DNA of 64,000 bases from Glandiceps talaboti (lineage: Eukaryota > Hemichordata > Enteropneusta > Spengelidae): NCBI RefSeq assembly GCF_964340395.1, contig NC_135553.1, forward strand, positions 26,279,449 to 26,343,448. Reading direction: 5' to 3'. A program made the translations under genes and the position numbers. Below are positions 38,801-52,982 of this stretch, piece by piece. The notes under the pieces were generated by a model. That model did not search any database and was not told where the DNA came from. It saw only the letters and a list, made by a program, of their open reading frames with translations. Positions within the stretch are counted from its first letter, which is position 1; each line of letters begins with the position of its first letter.

Positions 38801-39827
38801 ATATCTTGACATCATTGTATTGGGTGTAATGACATAATGATTTAATATCTTGACATCATTGTATTGGGTGCAGTGACATAATGATTTAATATCTTGACAT
38901 CATTGTATTGGGTGCAGTGACATAATGATTTAATATCTTGACATCATTGTATTGGGTGCAGTGACATAATGATATAATATCTTGACATCATTGTATTGGG
39001 TGCAGTGACATAATGATTTAATATCTTGACATCATTATATTGGGTGCAGTGACATAATGATTTAATATCTTGATTTAATTGTATAAAACAAAATATTAAA
39101 TGCACCACTTCAGAATGAACATTAAAACAATCTATACATTTACCATAGATCATATTATGTCACTGCTTTTTAATTCATTGTCAACCATTTTATTTTATCT
39201 TAGTTTATATTCTTATCTATTTTATGTGGCTGTCTTTTAACTTATCTGTTGTCTGCGAAACTACACCAATTTCCATTGTAAACTTTTGTGTTTGTATGTG
39301 ACAATAAAGTTATTATTATTATTATTATTATTATTGATGACTTTCCACAACATGAGTTATTATTACTCTTACCTTCTGAGAAATTCCACAAAGAATACAG
39401 TCAACAACAGAAATATAAAATCAATGATAACAAGACGGTACAACTCCTGGCCAAATTCAGTTTCCCAACAACGCTGTACAAGAAAACACAAAATGTACCA
39501 AAATGTATCAACCTGTTGTGTAGTGTATAGCTGCTATATTACACTAAATGTATCAACCTGTTGTGTAGTGTATAGCTATATTACACTAATTTAAAGATTC
39601 AATAAAACACTGATTAAAAAAGACTCTGTCAAATGTGTACATTACAGCAATTTGTAAGTCTTTTTATTACATTAAACAAATCAACATTTATACTAAGTTT
39701 GGCTGATTATGCTATATTCTTGGTCATCAGAAAAACAAAAGACGTATAGTTTGGCAACCTGGAGTACTGTTGACAAGCAGCTTTTGGAGTTGCCCTCAGT
39801 GAGGGCCATGGTAGATTTCACTATTTG

Positions 39828-39877
<50 letters not shown>

Positions 39878-41803
39878 TTAGTTCAAGGTTTTTTATAGAA
39901 AAATTTAGTTGCATTCTTTATGGTCAAAACATTGTTATTAAACTTTGTTTCAGATCACCACATTTTCAGGAACTCGGGGAGATACCTTAGCCACATGTTG
40001 GACTGTTTCTGTGCTGCCAAGATAACTGAAATATGGCATACTGAGGGTATTAGAGATAAAACTGCACATACATTCCTATAAACCATCTCAGCATTCTGTC
40101 TGTTGGGGTCTTAGCTAATAAACAGTATTTGGATTGAATGTGTTCATTTGTCTCATACAGCCTGTAATACATTGTATTTCATTCGAATAGAAACATTGAC
40201 ATGGTCTGGTCATAGTCATTGTTGATACAATGAACTAAAACTGAGTTACAAATATGAATTATACTGTACATGATTTGTGAATGAAGGTCTATCCTATATC
40301 ATATCATATCATTATCATATCATATGATATTCAATTTAAACTTCATGAAATTCACGTTAAATGTCATCAGAAAACATCTCTCTGAATGGATAAAACACAT
40401 CGATTTTGAACAAAAACGAACTTAAATAAAATGGCAGCCGATCATCGACATTGAAGTTAGGAGTATCACGCATGCCACAACACTGGAATTTTCAAAACAA
40501 GGTAATTTTCACAAAAATATCCATACCCAAATGATACTATTTCTGATCATAAATTCATAACAAAATCGTACACGTGCATACATTTCACAACGGTATCGCG
40601 GGCACGGCTGTGGATGGCGATCCACTGACACTGTGACAGTGTGTAAGCTACATGTACCACCATACTGCAGTAGTTATGCTCGCCGTCAATCATCTGGTTT
40701 TACTAACATATTAAAGCATTTCCTGAAGTTTTTAGACAACTTACTCTAATACCAATATTGTATTTCGAAATATTTTGGAAAGTTACACCAAAATCTGATG
40801 AAAATCAATGATCTTCAGAGTAGGCTGAGCGGGGTTAACAAACTATGTGTATCACTGTATATGAATGTCACCTGATAACAGGTCCTTTGACACACAAAGC
40901 GTACTGCATAGCAAGCAGTGCTTTTTATTTTTCGTAATTTCCCTTTGAACTCCTTGGCATAGGCATATGATAAATCGGTTATTACCCAATATCACCTCTT
41001 CATTCATCATATCACTGTTTGTGCAGTTTTCGAAGTGTGACATGAGTCTAACGGAAACTGCACGACTGGTGATAGAAAAGGTGATATCGGGTTATAACCT
41101 CATACTATCGTATTCTTTCACTAATAATATCTACATTTTCCTGTTTGTAAAAAAAGGGAAATAGAAAATGACAAGAAAATGTGTGCACACTTCCTGAACA
41201 CACTGGTAATGACAAAGCATTGATAGAATTGAGATGTTTGTCAAACTATTAAAGGGGTAAAGTAATCATACATTAAAAAACATAACAACATTACTATACA
41301 TGATTTACTTCTCTTTAAAATGTTAATTCTAGTGATTGTATATTGAAAACTCAAATGGGTTTGATAAATGCATTATTATTAATATATTACTGTAACAATA
41401 AAGATTGGACAGTGATGATTCAAATCTGTTCCTACCTCTATACATTCAGTTTCTGTAGTTCCATTAGTCCCATTGTCTGCTAGGACTATACTAGCTGTGG
41501 AACCTACACCAGGGGCTGCCGTGGTTTGATCATTGATGAACTCTGAAAAAAAAGTGACAATGCCTAGAGGTGATAATCTGATGAATAGGGAACTACAGCA
41601 TGGAAACATACATACATGTAGAGTGTACAAATATGAACACAGTCAGAAACCAGAAAAGAATATCTTGAGATTGCAAATGTATATGTGTAAGTGTGTGTGT
41701 GTGTGTATGTGTGTGTGTGTGTGTGTCTGTCTGTCTGTCTGTCTGTATGTGTATCTCTATGTGCCTGTGTATGTACATGTGTGTCTGTCTGTCTGTGTAT
41801 GTA

Positions 41804-41865
<62 letters not shown>

Positions 41866-44800
41866 TGAATGTATGTTTGTGTGTATCCATGTATGTGTTG
41901 AATACAAGTGAGACAGACATTAGGAAGGAAGATGGAGATGAAGCAGAGAGGTAAAGATAGAAAAGAGATGAAGAGGTGAGAGGGAAATGTAGGTAGAGAC
42001 ATATATAGTGAACCAGATGGATAGACACAAAGAGTAAAGCAGATTAAAAACATGACTTACCTGAGAAAAAGTCTATTCTACCACAACTTGATCTTTCATA
42101 CCAGAAATGAATCATGACGACCAAGAGGGCAGCCTTCAACAAGATTGTCCTACAGAGAACATAGTGTACAAACAATGTTACTATGGTAATCATGGTAAAA
42201 CAATGTAACACTACTAGTACCAATATAAACTATTAATGGTATCAACATAATTTGTACAAATACACAAACTATGCACACAACATATAGTTTTAGATTTGGA
42301 ACTCTGCTGTACCTAGTCTTACAGTTGCTATCATCTAAGGCCAGCCAGTTTAAGGTGTATGTGACCATGTTGTCTGAAGTTGATACACTATCTGTGTGTT
42401 ACATTGATATGATGTAATGTGTTCTTAGTCCAGAGATTTGCCATGGTCTTACTATCTACAATGGCAACATGGGCTAATATGTCCTTAAACATGGATAAAA
42501 ATGTCATTTTGTAAAAGCGTATGTAATGTACATATGCTGGTAGAAAACTTGACATTCACAAAACAAAGCATACACAATAATATATTTCTTAAATATTTTA
42601 AACAGCAAATCAATTTTGTTTCATGCTTCATATAATGAATCTTTACTAATAGTAAAGATATAACATACCTTGCCATGGTGATGTAAAGTTTTACTCTAGG
42701 ACTTCGATATCGTTCATAATTACTGATAAAACTAAACACAGGTGGTAGAAATAGATCCAGACCACAAATAATCAATGGCATGATAAGGACACTGAATGTT
42801 GCATTGTCTAATTGCTGAAAAAGATAAAAATTCCAAAACATCAATTTTCATTGAATAGACTTATTTATTTTGGCACAAAAAAACACAGCCTTTCACAATT
42901 TGCCACTACTTTATTTTGGAGGATGAATTATTTTGGCTATAATGTATATGTACCTATAGTAACACAACTTTTGTAAGTTTGATGTTCAGATCTAGTGAAA
43001 TAAAGCCATCTTTAGTATTTGTAATTACCAGTGAAAGTGATTCCTATTTCATACTGATTTATTTTGGCACAAAAACATCCTACGCTGATTAGTTAAAAAT
43101 AAGTTGAGGGACAAACATTACAGGAAATAGGACCCAGTTAGTTGCTGCTGATATTATAAAATGAATGTCTGGCCATAGAGGGCGCTATATAGCAATGTAC
43201 CACGTCCACAGGGAAAGAATTGATAGAAATCAACCTCAACATAATCACACATTAATTTCTTTGTATATCACCAACATTTGAAGTGTCTTCAGTCCTTTTT
43301 TTCAATTTAATATCTACGCTTAAATGTTAATGTGTAATGGCAAAGATCTTTGTCAAATCAAAATTGTTTTCAACAGTCATGGATAAGAAGGCCAAAATGA
43401 CACTTGATGATAGAAATAAATGACATAGTTAATATATTAATACACTCTGTCACAGGATTAAACTAAAGGACTACAATAAAGATTGAGAAATGATAGTATT
43501 GGAAACACTTCAAACAATGTTAGAAAATAACCCCATTTATATATGGGCAACAAGTAAAACCCTCCTAGTAAGCTGCTAAACACAACAACTACACTATCAG
43601 TATTTAATTAGACACAAATGTTATCAGCAATGCATTCATGGTACAGATATAGTACATACTGGTAATTGTATGCCAAACAAACTGTAGGATGTGACAGTAG
43701 TACAATCTATACTGTCACACTTCATAGTAGGTACCTAGTGTTAGCATACACAGAGAGACAAGCATGATAACAGATCAATCAATACCAAAAAATAATAATA
43801 ATATAATCATAGTATATGAATTAGTTTATTTTGTAGTTATTACAACCTTATTTTTACAATTATTACAATTAGTAAGCATTGACAATATTGCAATTGTTAT
43901 AACATTATTTTACAATAGGATAAGATTACAAATAATTTACAATTAGCATTTAGGTGTAAATACTTCAAACTACGACAGCAATTCAGTTCTAACATTTTAA
44001 TTTTCATAAAATTTAATTTCATATAGTTTTATGTATTCACAAATATCAAATGATAATTTATTGGTACCAGATGGTTGATTTATGTATATTTCTTGGGAAG
44101 TATTCCCTATAGCACTGATGCAGGATACACATAATTACTTCCTTATGGCTCTAGCCCCTACAGGGAATGTTCCTTTCCCTAGCTATTTACTCATTAGATT
44201 ATACCCCCTCTAGGCAAACTAGAGACTAAAAGACTAACACCAAGACAAAGTATGTGACCATTACATGTATGTCCCACACTTCTACACACAAAGTAATGGG
44301 TAAGACCATGTCTTTCATACATCTTTATACAGCTTTTAATATGGTTAACATTTGTTGCAGTTTTTACTTATGAAAAGTGATAACATAATTAAAAAAAACA
44401 TAGCTTACTAGTCAATAACAAGCGACCTATCGGTCAGAATAGCTCCGCTGTTGTTTTTAATTTAATTTTTTATTTTGGTAACATGTAGAAGTGGTTCAGT
44501 TCTTCAGCTCTTCACTATGCAGTTTTGTTTTAGCGATGTAATAAAGTGGTTAGTGGTTTCATATGATGTCTCACTATAAAACACACTTTACAGAGAAAGT
44601 TGGTAATGTATTGTACTTTTATACCATAGTCACCATTTTATGACAAAAATCTACTGTTATGAAAAATTACACAAAATCTCAGAAAAATAATGACTGGGAA
44701 ATGCGCACAAGAAAAAAAAAAGAAGAGGATTTTGAGGTTGGCTATAAATAATTCCAGTGTCTTACAGCTTTAACCCTGGAAAATTTTAATGATGAATGAA

Positions 44801-47800
44801 ATAAACTAGGGATCTAAAATAATTTTGAGGCAATCCGAATTTCAATTTTCTAACAAATTTACCAAGTCAACAACATTCAACTTGTACTAGTTGTAGTAGA
44901 CATAACATCATCTGATATTTTAATTTACAGTGTTTCTTGTGACCAGCGCCTGTCAGCAGACTAGGCCAATTTTTTTTCACCATTCCATTGTATTTAAACC
45001 CTGTACTTGACATTTCGCAATATTTATAATTCTCAACAAAATACCTCAACATGCCTCACCTCGCTCGTACTCAAAGCAGTCCCGGTATGATCACTGACTA
45101 GTCGTGCTTGCATACGGGTAATCCGGGACTCGATTCTGACAATTATCCCTGCTATTTGTTTAGAGTCAAGTCAGCAATATAGACTTGTGCACCGCCTGTC
45201 GTATGTAAGCAGGGCTAACCACAGGCATGACCAGAGAGAACCTTTTCGGATTTACATGTAAAACGGGGAAAGATGCGAAAAACATAATGCAAAGTCTGAA
45301 GCCAAATTAAAGTTGTAATTTTTTAATTATTTTTACCTGCCAAATATTTGCATTTTGGAAATGGCAAGACACGTTCATGTCGTTTAACTTTACATGTAAA
45401 CTGTCGGCCAATAAACAAAGTTTGGTCGATCACAGTCGGCAGTGAGACTGCTCTTGCATAACTTCAACCGCATGCCAAGGCATGCCTTCCTTACGCGAGT
45501 TGTCTTCATTCTGGTTCACTGTCACTCCAAATTGCATGACAATATAGAATTAATCACAAGATACAGTTTATCTAAAAACATCAAACTTTTATAGTGGGTC
45601 TGAAGTGTGATTTTAGTGAGTACCAAGAACGCTCATGTTGTTGCTGTGGAAAATCGCCCGGACGTCAAACGAGGTCAGCTTCAGCTTCCAGGTCAAATCA
45701 GTCATTTTCTACCGGAAATCCTTGAATGGTCCGGACCGTTACACAACGATCCTACTAAATTTACTTGCCATGGTTATTTAAAACACATAAAAATCCACCT
45801 TTTTGTGAAATTTGTAAACTTTCTGGTCCGTATTGAGGAAACTATGAGCATGGAGGGTTATACTTCCATGCTATGAGCGAAAAACTGGGTCGAAATTTCA
45901 GGGCTTCAAGTATGTGTCCCAAATTCGTCGGAAAATCGGTATTCCTAAATGTAATGCCAAAATTTATTTTGCTGGCACGAAAGAAGAGATATCAGTTGAG
46001 GTTTAGGCGTTTTCAGTATCTAAAATGGGGAACTCTAGTGAAAGTTACGGCGAGTTGAAAATACCGAAAAATAAGGCCCGTGAGCAGCCATTCAAAGTGT
46101 CGCTATCTGGAGCATATGAGGATAGATTGTATGCAAATGAGGGTATTGCAGACTGGCTGATTATGTAGAAGGGGTGCAAAATTTGGATATGAAGTTTACA
46201 ACCCTGTTTCGAACAAACACTTGTCATTTGGGCGCACAATGCGTAGAATTATGACTATAGCACATATTACATTGCTTGTTTGATGTCAATAGTGTCTTTT
46301 GAAAGGTGGCAGTTTACTTAAAGTCTCGTGGATTGATTTCCAATATGGCGTCGGCCATAATGCTCATTAACATATTCATTTTTTCTTTAAATTACAAAAA
46401 AAAATCATAAAAAATAGAAGAGAAGATGTGCTGACTTGAAATTAACAATCTGAGTAAGCTACCCCCTGTGCATCAACACACCAGATATCAAAGCAATCTG
46501 ACAAGTAGTATTCGAGGAGATGATGATTTTTTGAAAAAAAATCATAAAAAATTGAAAATGGCACAGATCAACTTGGCATGAACAAATCTGAATAGCCTTC
46601 CCCCAGGGAACATGCACACCAAATATCGAAGAATTCTGACTGTCACTTTCGGAGAAGATGATGAAAATATAAAAAGTTGACGGACACCAATGATTAACCT
46701 ATACTCTATACTCTAAACCCACCTATACCTTAAAGCTACGCTTTCAGCTTTCGCTGACAGCGGAGCTAAAAATGCAATAACTACTGTGTTTGGTAAATTT
46801 GACAAATTACATACCACGTAAATGAAAAAAAGTACTAATCAATTTGGTAGTTCAAATAATAATGTAGAATGTACTGAATAGCAGTGAACTTTAGTAAATT
46901 GAACTTGTGTGTTATACCCTTGTAATTTATATATATGCTATATTTGAATGTCCCTATGAGAATTTTATGTATGAAAGGGGAATGCCACTCCAGAAAATAG
47001 ATTTCTTTTCATAAACTTGGGGTTCTGGCGAGACATTTCCAGATTTCACAATGGATCAATTGTGCATGCTTGTCAAAAAACACCAAACTGAAACTATATT
47101 TTACCTCTACTGTACTGTTGACACTGTTCAACCATTGCTTCATGGGACTTTAACCTACAGGCATATTTATTAGATGAACACTGAATATTCATGAATCCTA
47201 AGTGCTTAGTCCTAGTAGTACCTTTGGATAAATGTGCGTCTAGTACATATTGTATGTCTGCTAAGTCCCATTAATGAACACGTGTGAGATCTATAGAGGT
47301 GAAATTAAGTTAGTTTCAATTTGGTGTTTCATGGCAATTGGGCAAAATGTATTTTATGTGAAACAATGAACTGACTCTCCACAACCCAAAGTGCATCTAT
47401 TTCCTGAAGTGGCATCTCAATTGAAGGTTCAAACAACAATGAAAGAATTGTTCATAAAGCATGTGATGCAATATTTCTAAATCAGCAATTATGTTTCATG
47501 CAGTAAGAATATGTCATCAGGATGGCAAAATAAATAAAAAAACCAATGTCATGACAAATAATGCCATTTGTAGGTTCATATTAACATTTCAATGCATGTA
47601 CACGTACTTGTTGCTTTTATATGTAGACAATGACATAGCAACCATAGACACAAAATACTTCATCTAAACACTATAACTTACTTCATTAATGTTCCTTTGG
47701 TATCCAATGACGACACCGGCACAGGCCCCTGCTATCAATGCTAAAACCAGTAGATTAGTACACAGTCTTCCAAACCATATACCACATGTCTGTGTTGCTG

Positions 47801-50800
47801 TGTATTCCTTCTTGGCGTGCTGACTAGACAACTGTTCCTGTAAATCAAATCATAACAGTCACTGTGATTGTTTGCTTGAATACGTCTTCATCATAGTACT
47901 AGACTCTCTTACAGCCCTCGGAGCTTCGCTTTACTAAAATTAAAGCTAAACGAATTATTTTGTATGTACCGATGCCAGCTAATTAACCGTACTCGAATAT
48001 CCTTGTACTATGCGCCCTCATCGACCATGATAGAGATAAACATTCGTTGACGTGTGACTGCGACGCTCCGTGTTATCGCGAAGCTCGGACTTCGCGATAA
48101 CACGGAGCGTCGCAGTCACACGTCAACGAACATATATCTCTATGTGGTCGATGAGGGCGCACAGTACAAGGTTGTTCGAGTACGATGGGGTACGTTATGT
48201 AGATGGTATCGGTACATACAAAATAATTCATTTAGCGTTAATTTTAGTAAAGCGAAGTTCCGAGGACTGTGAGAGAGTCTATCATAGTACCAGTCTACAG
48301 AAGGTTTCTCCCTAAGCCAGGTTTGCATTCTATTTTGGAGAAGACCTGCAATGTAGAATTAGTGAAACTAACTTTTCTGTGTCCTCAAAGCACGATGGAA
48401 TGCAGCTAAGATAAAACCAGTTGAGTATACAGTTTTGGTTGACTATCACAAAACTAATTCTATTTCTATATAATACTTACAGCTAGTTCCAGGTAAATAC
48501 TTTTCTGTTTAAGTTTGGCAGACTTCTTGGCTGTAATGTTGTAATCCCAGCTACAGAACACTTTGGTGACATGGAAATTATAATTTCCCCTACCAACAAC
48601 ATAGTATTGTCTGTAAGCTTGGGACATGCTGTAGAAATATGAAGAACACAAAATTTCACAATTACGAAACACCTCAGAAACTATCAACTTTACTAACATT
48701 CAAGTTCAACTCTCGTTACCTGGAAAAGAAATTTCCAATGTAGGCATGTCATAAAAATGACAATTATTTCCTTTCTTGTCCACATCATGACTGAATACAC
48801 ACACTCACACATCACTATAGTAACTGTGAGAATAAGTTGACCATTTTGTTCTTAGTTTGTCACTCTCGCATTATTGAAATAAAATATTATTACAGGTACC
48901 AAATATTAACACCACTTGCACTACATCACATAACATTGTACTACAGTATATAATATTCAGTTATTGATATTATATTACACTCTGTTAAAAACCCCAGCCT
49001 TATTTCATAATGACTTATGATGGTTACAAAAACTCTGACTTGCTCAGTGACTTTATTTTGAATTTAGTCATACCTAACTTCTCATACATGTACATCTACT
49101 TTATACGACATATTTAGAGGTTGACAAGTGTTGACAAGTATGGGTCCAAAATGCTACATATATCACTCCTTACCATTTCACACACTTGACATACTTTTGA
49201 CCAAGTACTACATCTGGCATTTTTGGCCTCATATTTGTCTGTTCTTGATACTTTAGACTAATTACCTGTATATTTCTAGTAAATTATGAAGAAAATAGCT
49301 AAAAAAATATGGTTACGCCATGTCTACCAAAATTGTCATGCTAGTTTCAACTGTACTGTTCACCTCGTATTGCTACCACTTGTATTTACATCATAACCAC
49401 ATGCCACTAGAGGGCGATCATCACAAGTCTTCAAACCTTGCCAGTCGTTACCTGGACTGCCGATACAAGTACACTTCTCTACCTCTTACTGGTTACATGT
49501 GTTTATCAAAATCAATACCCTACTTAAGAATCTTGAAGTGAAAGCTATATACACTTTAACTTTCAGAAAACTGACGGAAGTATCCTTACTAGTAAAATTA
49601 TTGAGTAGAAAATAGAATCTTTCACTTCTTGGACAGATAGGCAAATAAACTGTCAGGTATTACATCATGTTGGGCCATGATGACTATACCTTATCAGCTA
49701 AAAGGGTGGGCCAATGAGGGGGCCATAACATGGCACATCTACAAACTAACAGAGAAATCAAACAGTATTTTTAATGAACTTCAACCAGGAAATTAGAAAA
49801 TGTAAAGAAAAAAAAGTGACATGTATCTTACCTGAAAAGTACAGCAATTAATATGAAGATAGAATAACCACCACATGTAAATAGATATGCAACTGGCATA
49901 TCATAATAATGATTGGATGTTGCTGAAAATGTCTCATTGGTATAATAACCATAATACAGCTCAGTATTAGTAAACCAACCCTGGAAAGGAAATTACACCA
50001 TAGATTATGTAAATGAGCTAATTGATATGCAACTGGCATTTTTCATATTGCTGAAAACATTCTAGGTTGTTTACTTTATATGTAAATGTATAGTGAGCAG
50101 TGTCATGAATTAGCATATTAGGCAAGCTTACTACCAGATGGCTTTAGGTGGCAACTACTACTTTTCAGTCAATATGTTTTGTCATATCTGCTCTAGTTGT
50201 CCACTTTGTTTACAGTTTATGTTTCAAGTAATCTATGAGTGAGTTCAAGTTCATGCATTGACAAAAGACAAGAGACATTTATTTACTAGTATATTGTGAA
50301 TAGTATAGATTCACTAAATTGCAGAGATCAGTATTTCCAACCATGTACCTTGATTTTGTTAGCATTTTTGAACTACAAGTTTTCTGTATCAAACACTGTA
50401 TGAGATTAGAATGTGCATGGCATGAAAGTTATGATATTTAGCTCACCATGTGATCCAGACAATTTTTTAGGATAATCTTGAATTATACTTACTTTGCAAT
50501 GGGTGACATGATTTATATAAAGTACTAGTAATATACAACTTACCATGCCTGTAAGAAGATCCCATCCAGAAAACGAGGCATCATTGTATTTAGGACTTGG
50601 TTCATAAATTAACTGAGGGATGGTAATGAAACTAAAACTTAGTAGAAAGACAGGAATATTGAGTATCAGTAACCATCGTAGGAAAGTGAAATATGATGTT
50701 ACACCACTACCAAAGTTACCCTCTATTTTCTTGATATGACCACCCCAAAAGTTGACAGAGTAGATGAAATCTTTGATGCTGTTTTTGAACCTCTGCCATG

Positions 50801-51056
50801 CCTGAAAATGAGGAAAAGGTACAATAAATCATTTAGTTTACAATGTGGTCTTTTATACATATTCTATTCATATTGTTATACTGGAAGTTAATACAAATAT
50901 ACTCTTGACAGAAAATTTTTGTTTTTCCAAAAGAAAATCTGATCTGTGTACTTTGTCACTGTATGTATACAACAGTTACTAGAGTGCAGCTGTACTGTCA
51001 TACTTGTACTTCCGTGTATGCATGATAATGATGATGATGATGATGATGTATGATGA

Positions 51057-51105
<49 letters not shown>

Positions 51106-52933
51106 TGATGTGTGTGTGTGTGTGTGTGATGATGATGTGTGTGTGTGTGATGTGTGTGTGCACACATTCATTTCTGTGTCTATGTGTATGAGTGAGTGTG
51201 TGTTTGTGTATGTGTATTATACACTATGCATTTGTATGTGATTTAGTAAGTGTACTTGTAAGTGTATTTGTGTGTGTATATAGATATGCATGCATGTCTG
51301 TCAGCATATTTCTAGTTACTGCATTCCATATAGAAGGAGAAAAAGTTCACAGCTAACATTTGATACTAGCAGGAGATTTTTAGACAAACAAGTGCAATAC
51401 ATACCATTCCTACATTGTACATAATCAGGGTAAAACATCCAAGAGATTTGTCTTTTTTATCTTTTCTTCCTCTTTTTTCTACTTTGTCTCTGTAAAATAA
51501 AAATGTCTGATTGAATTTATTGAGAAGTGTGATCTTCCCAGAAAGTGATGATAGAACAATGCATAATGATATACCAAAAGTGATGATAGAATAATGCATA
51601 ATGATTATACCAAAAGTGATGATAGAATAATGCATAGTGATATACCAAAAGTGATGATAGAACAATGCATAATGATATACCAAAAGTGATGATAGAACAA
51701 TGCATAATGATATACCAAAAGTGATGACAGAATAATGCATAATGATTATACCAAAAGTGATGATAGAATAATGCATAGTGATATACCAAAAGTGATGATA
51801 GAACAATGCATAATGATATACCAAAAGTGATGATAGAACAATGCATAATGATATACCAAAAGTGATGATAGAACAATGCATAATGATATACCAAAAGTGA
51901 TGATAGAATAATGCATAATGATTATACCAAAAGTGATGATAGAATAATGCATAGTGATATACCAAAAGTGATGATAGAACAATGCATAATGATATACCAA
52001 AAGTGATGATAGAACAATGCATAATGATATACCAAAAGTGATGATAGAACAATGCATAATGATTATACCAAAAGTGATGATAGAATAATGCATAGTGATA
52101 TACCAAAAGTGATGATAGAACAATGCATAATGATATACCAAAAGTGATGATAGAACAATGCATAATGATATACCAAAAGTGATGATAGAACAATGCATAA
52201 TGATATACCAAAAGTGATGATAGAATAATGCATAATGATATACCAAAAGTGATGATAGAACAATGCATAATGATATACCAAAAGTGATGATAGAACAATG
52301 CATAATGATATACCAAAAGTGATGATAGAATAATGCATAATGATATACCAAAAGTGATGATAGAACAATGCATAATGATATACCAAAAGTGATGATAGAA
52401 CAATGCATAATGATATACCAAAAAATGAACTGTTATAAATTGTTTATAAATTACTACTATTGTCAAGACATCAAAGAATACAACCAACTACTTAATACAA
52501 CACAAGGAGAACTGTACTGTAAGTCACCATATTAACTTTGCAAGTGCTAGATAAACCAGCATGTAACATGACAGGGGTATTTAATATGTTATCTTAGGTC
52601 ACAAGTCACATCACATCACCAGTTTGACTATATACATGTATACATGTCCAACGTGATATGGTTACTGACAGATAAGACTGTAGAGGAATGGTAGTAACAT
52701 GATATTTCATTGAACTGACTGTTCAAACACATCATATTTCTTTTTCAACAAGAGACAAGTAGTTATGTGTCATGTGATATCTGTATCTTGCATTCTTTCA
52801 CTGTCTGTATCATCCTTCCCTCTCCATCTTTCTCTAACTCATTTTCACATCACTGTCTGACTTGTAGTCTCCCTTTCTGTTTGTCACTATCCCCCAGTCT
52901 GCCTGCCTCTCTTCATATCTACCCATTTTCTCT

Positions 52934-52982
<49 letters not shown>

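Noticed and set aside
35745-39085. CRISPR-like regular array
   Set aside because: The units are contiguous with no unique spacers and the genome is animal. It is an ordinary minisatellite. The same applies to the other arrays.
41533-42053. Open frames of 70-154 codons around the TG repeat
   Set aside because: Microsatellite artefact inside a TMC intron. Only 41436-41542 (minus) is a real exon here.
42150-42368. 72-codon minus-strand frame next to TMC exon 10
   Set aside because: It is intronic sequence directly before the exon 10 acceptor. The joined exons 9 and 10 give a continuous TMC frame without it.
51366-52487. 373-codon open frame on the minus strand
   Set aside because: It is the 35-bp minisatellite read without stops, followed by genuine TMC exon 4. 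The repeat is open in all frames, so openness carries no weight.
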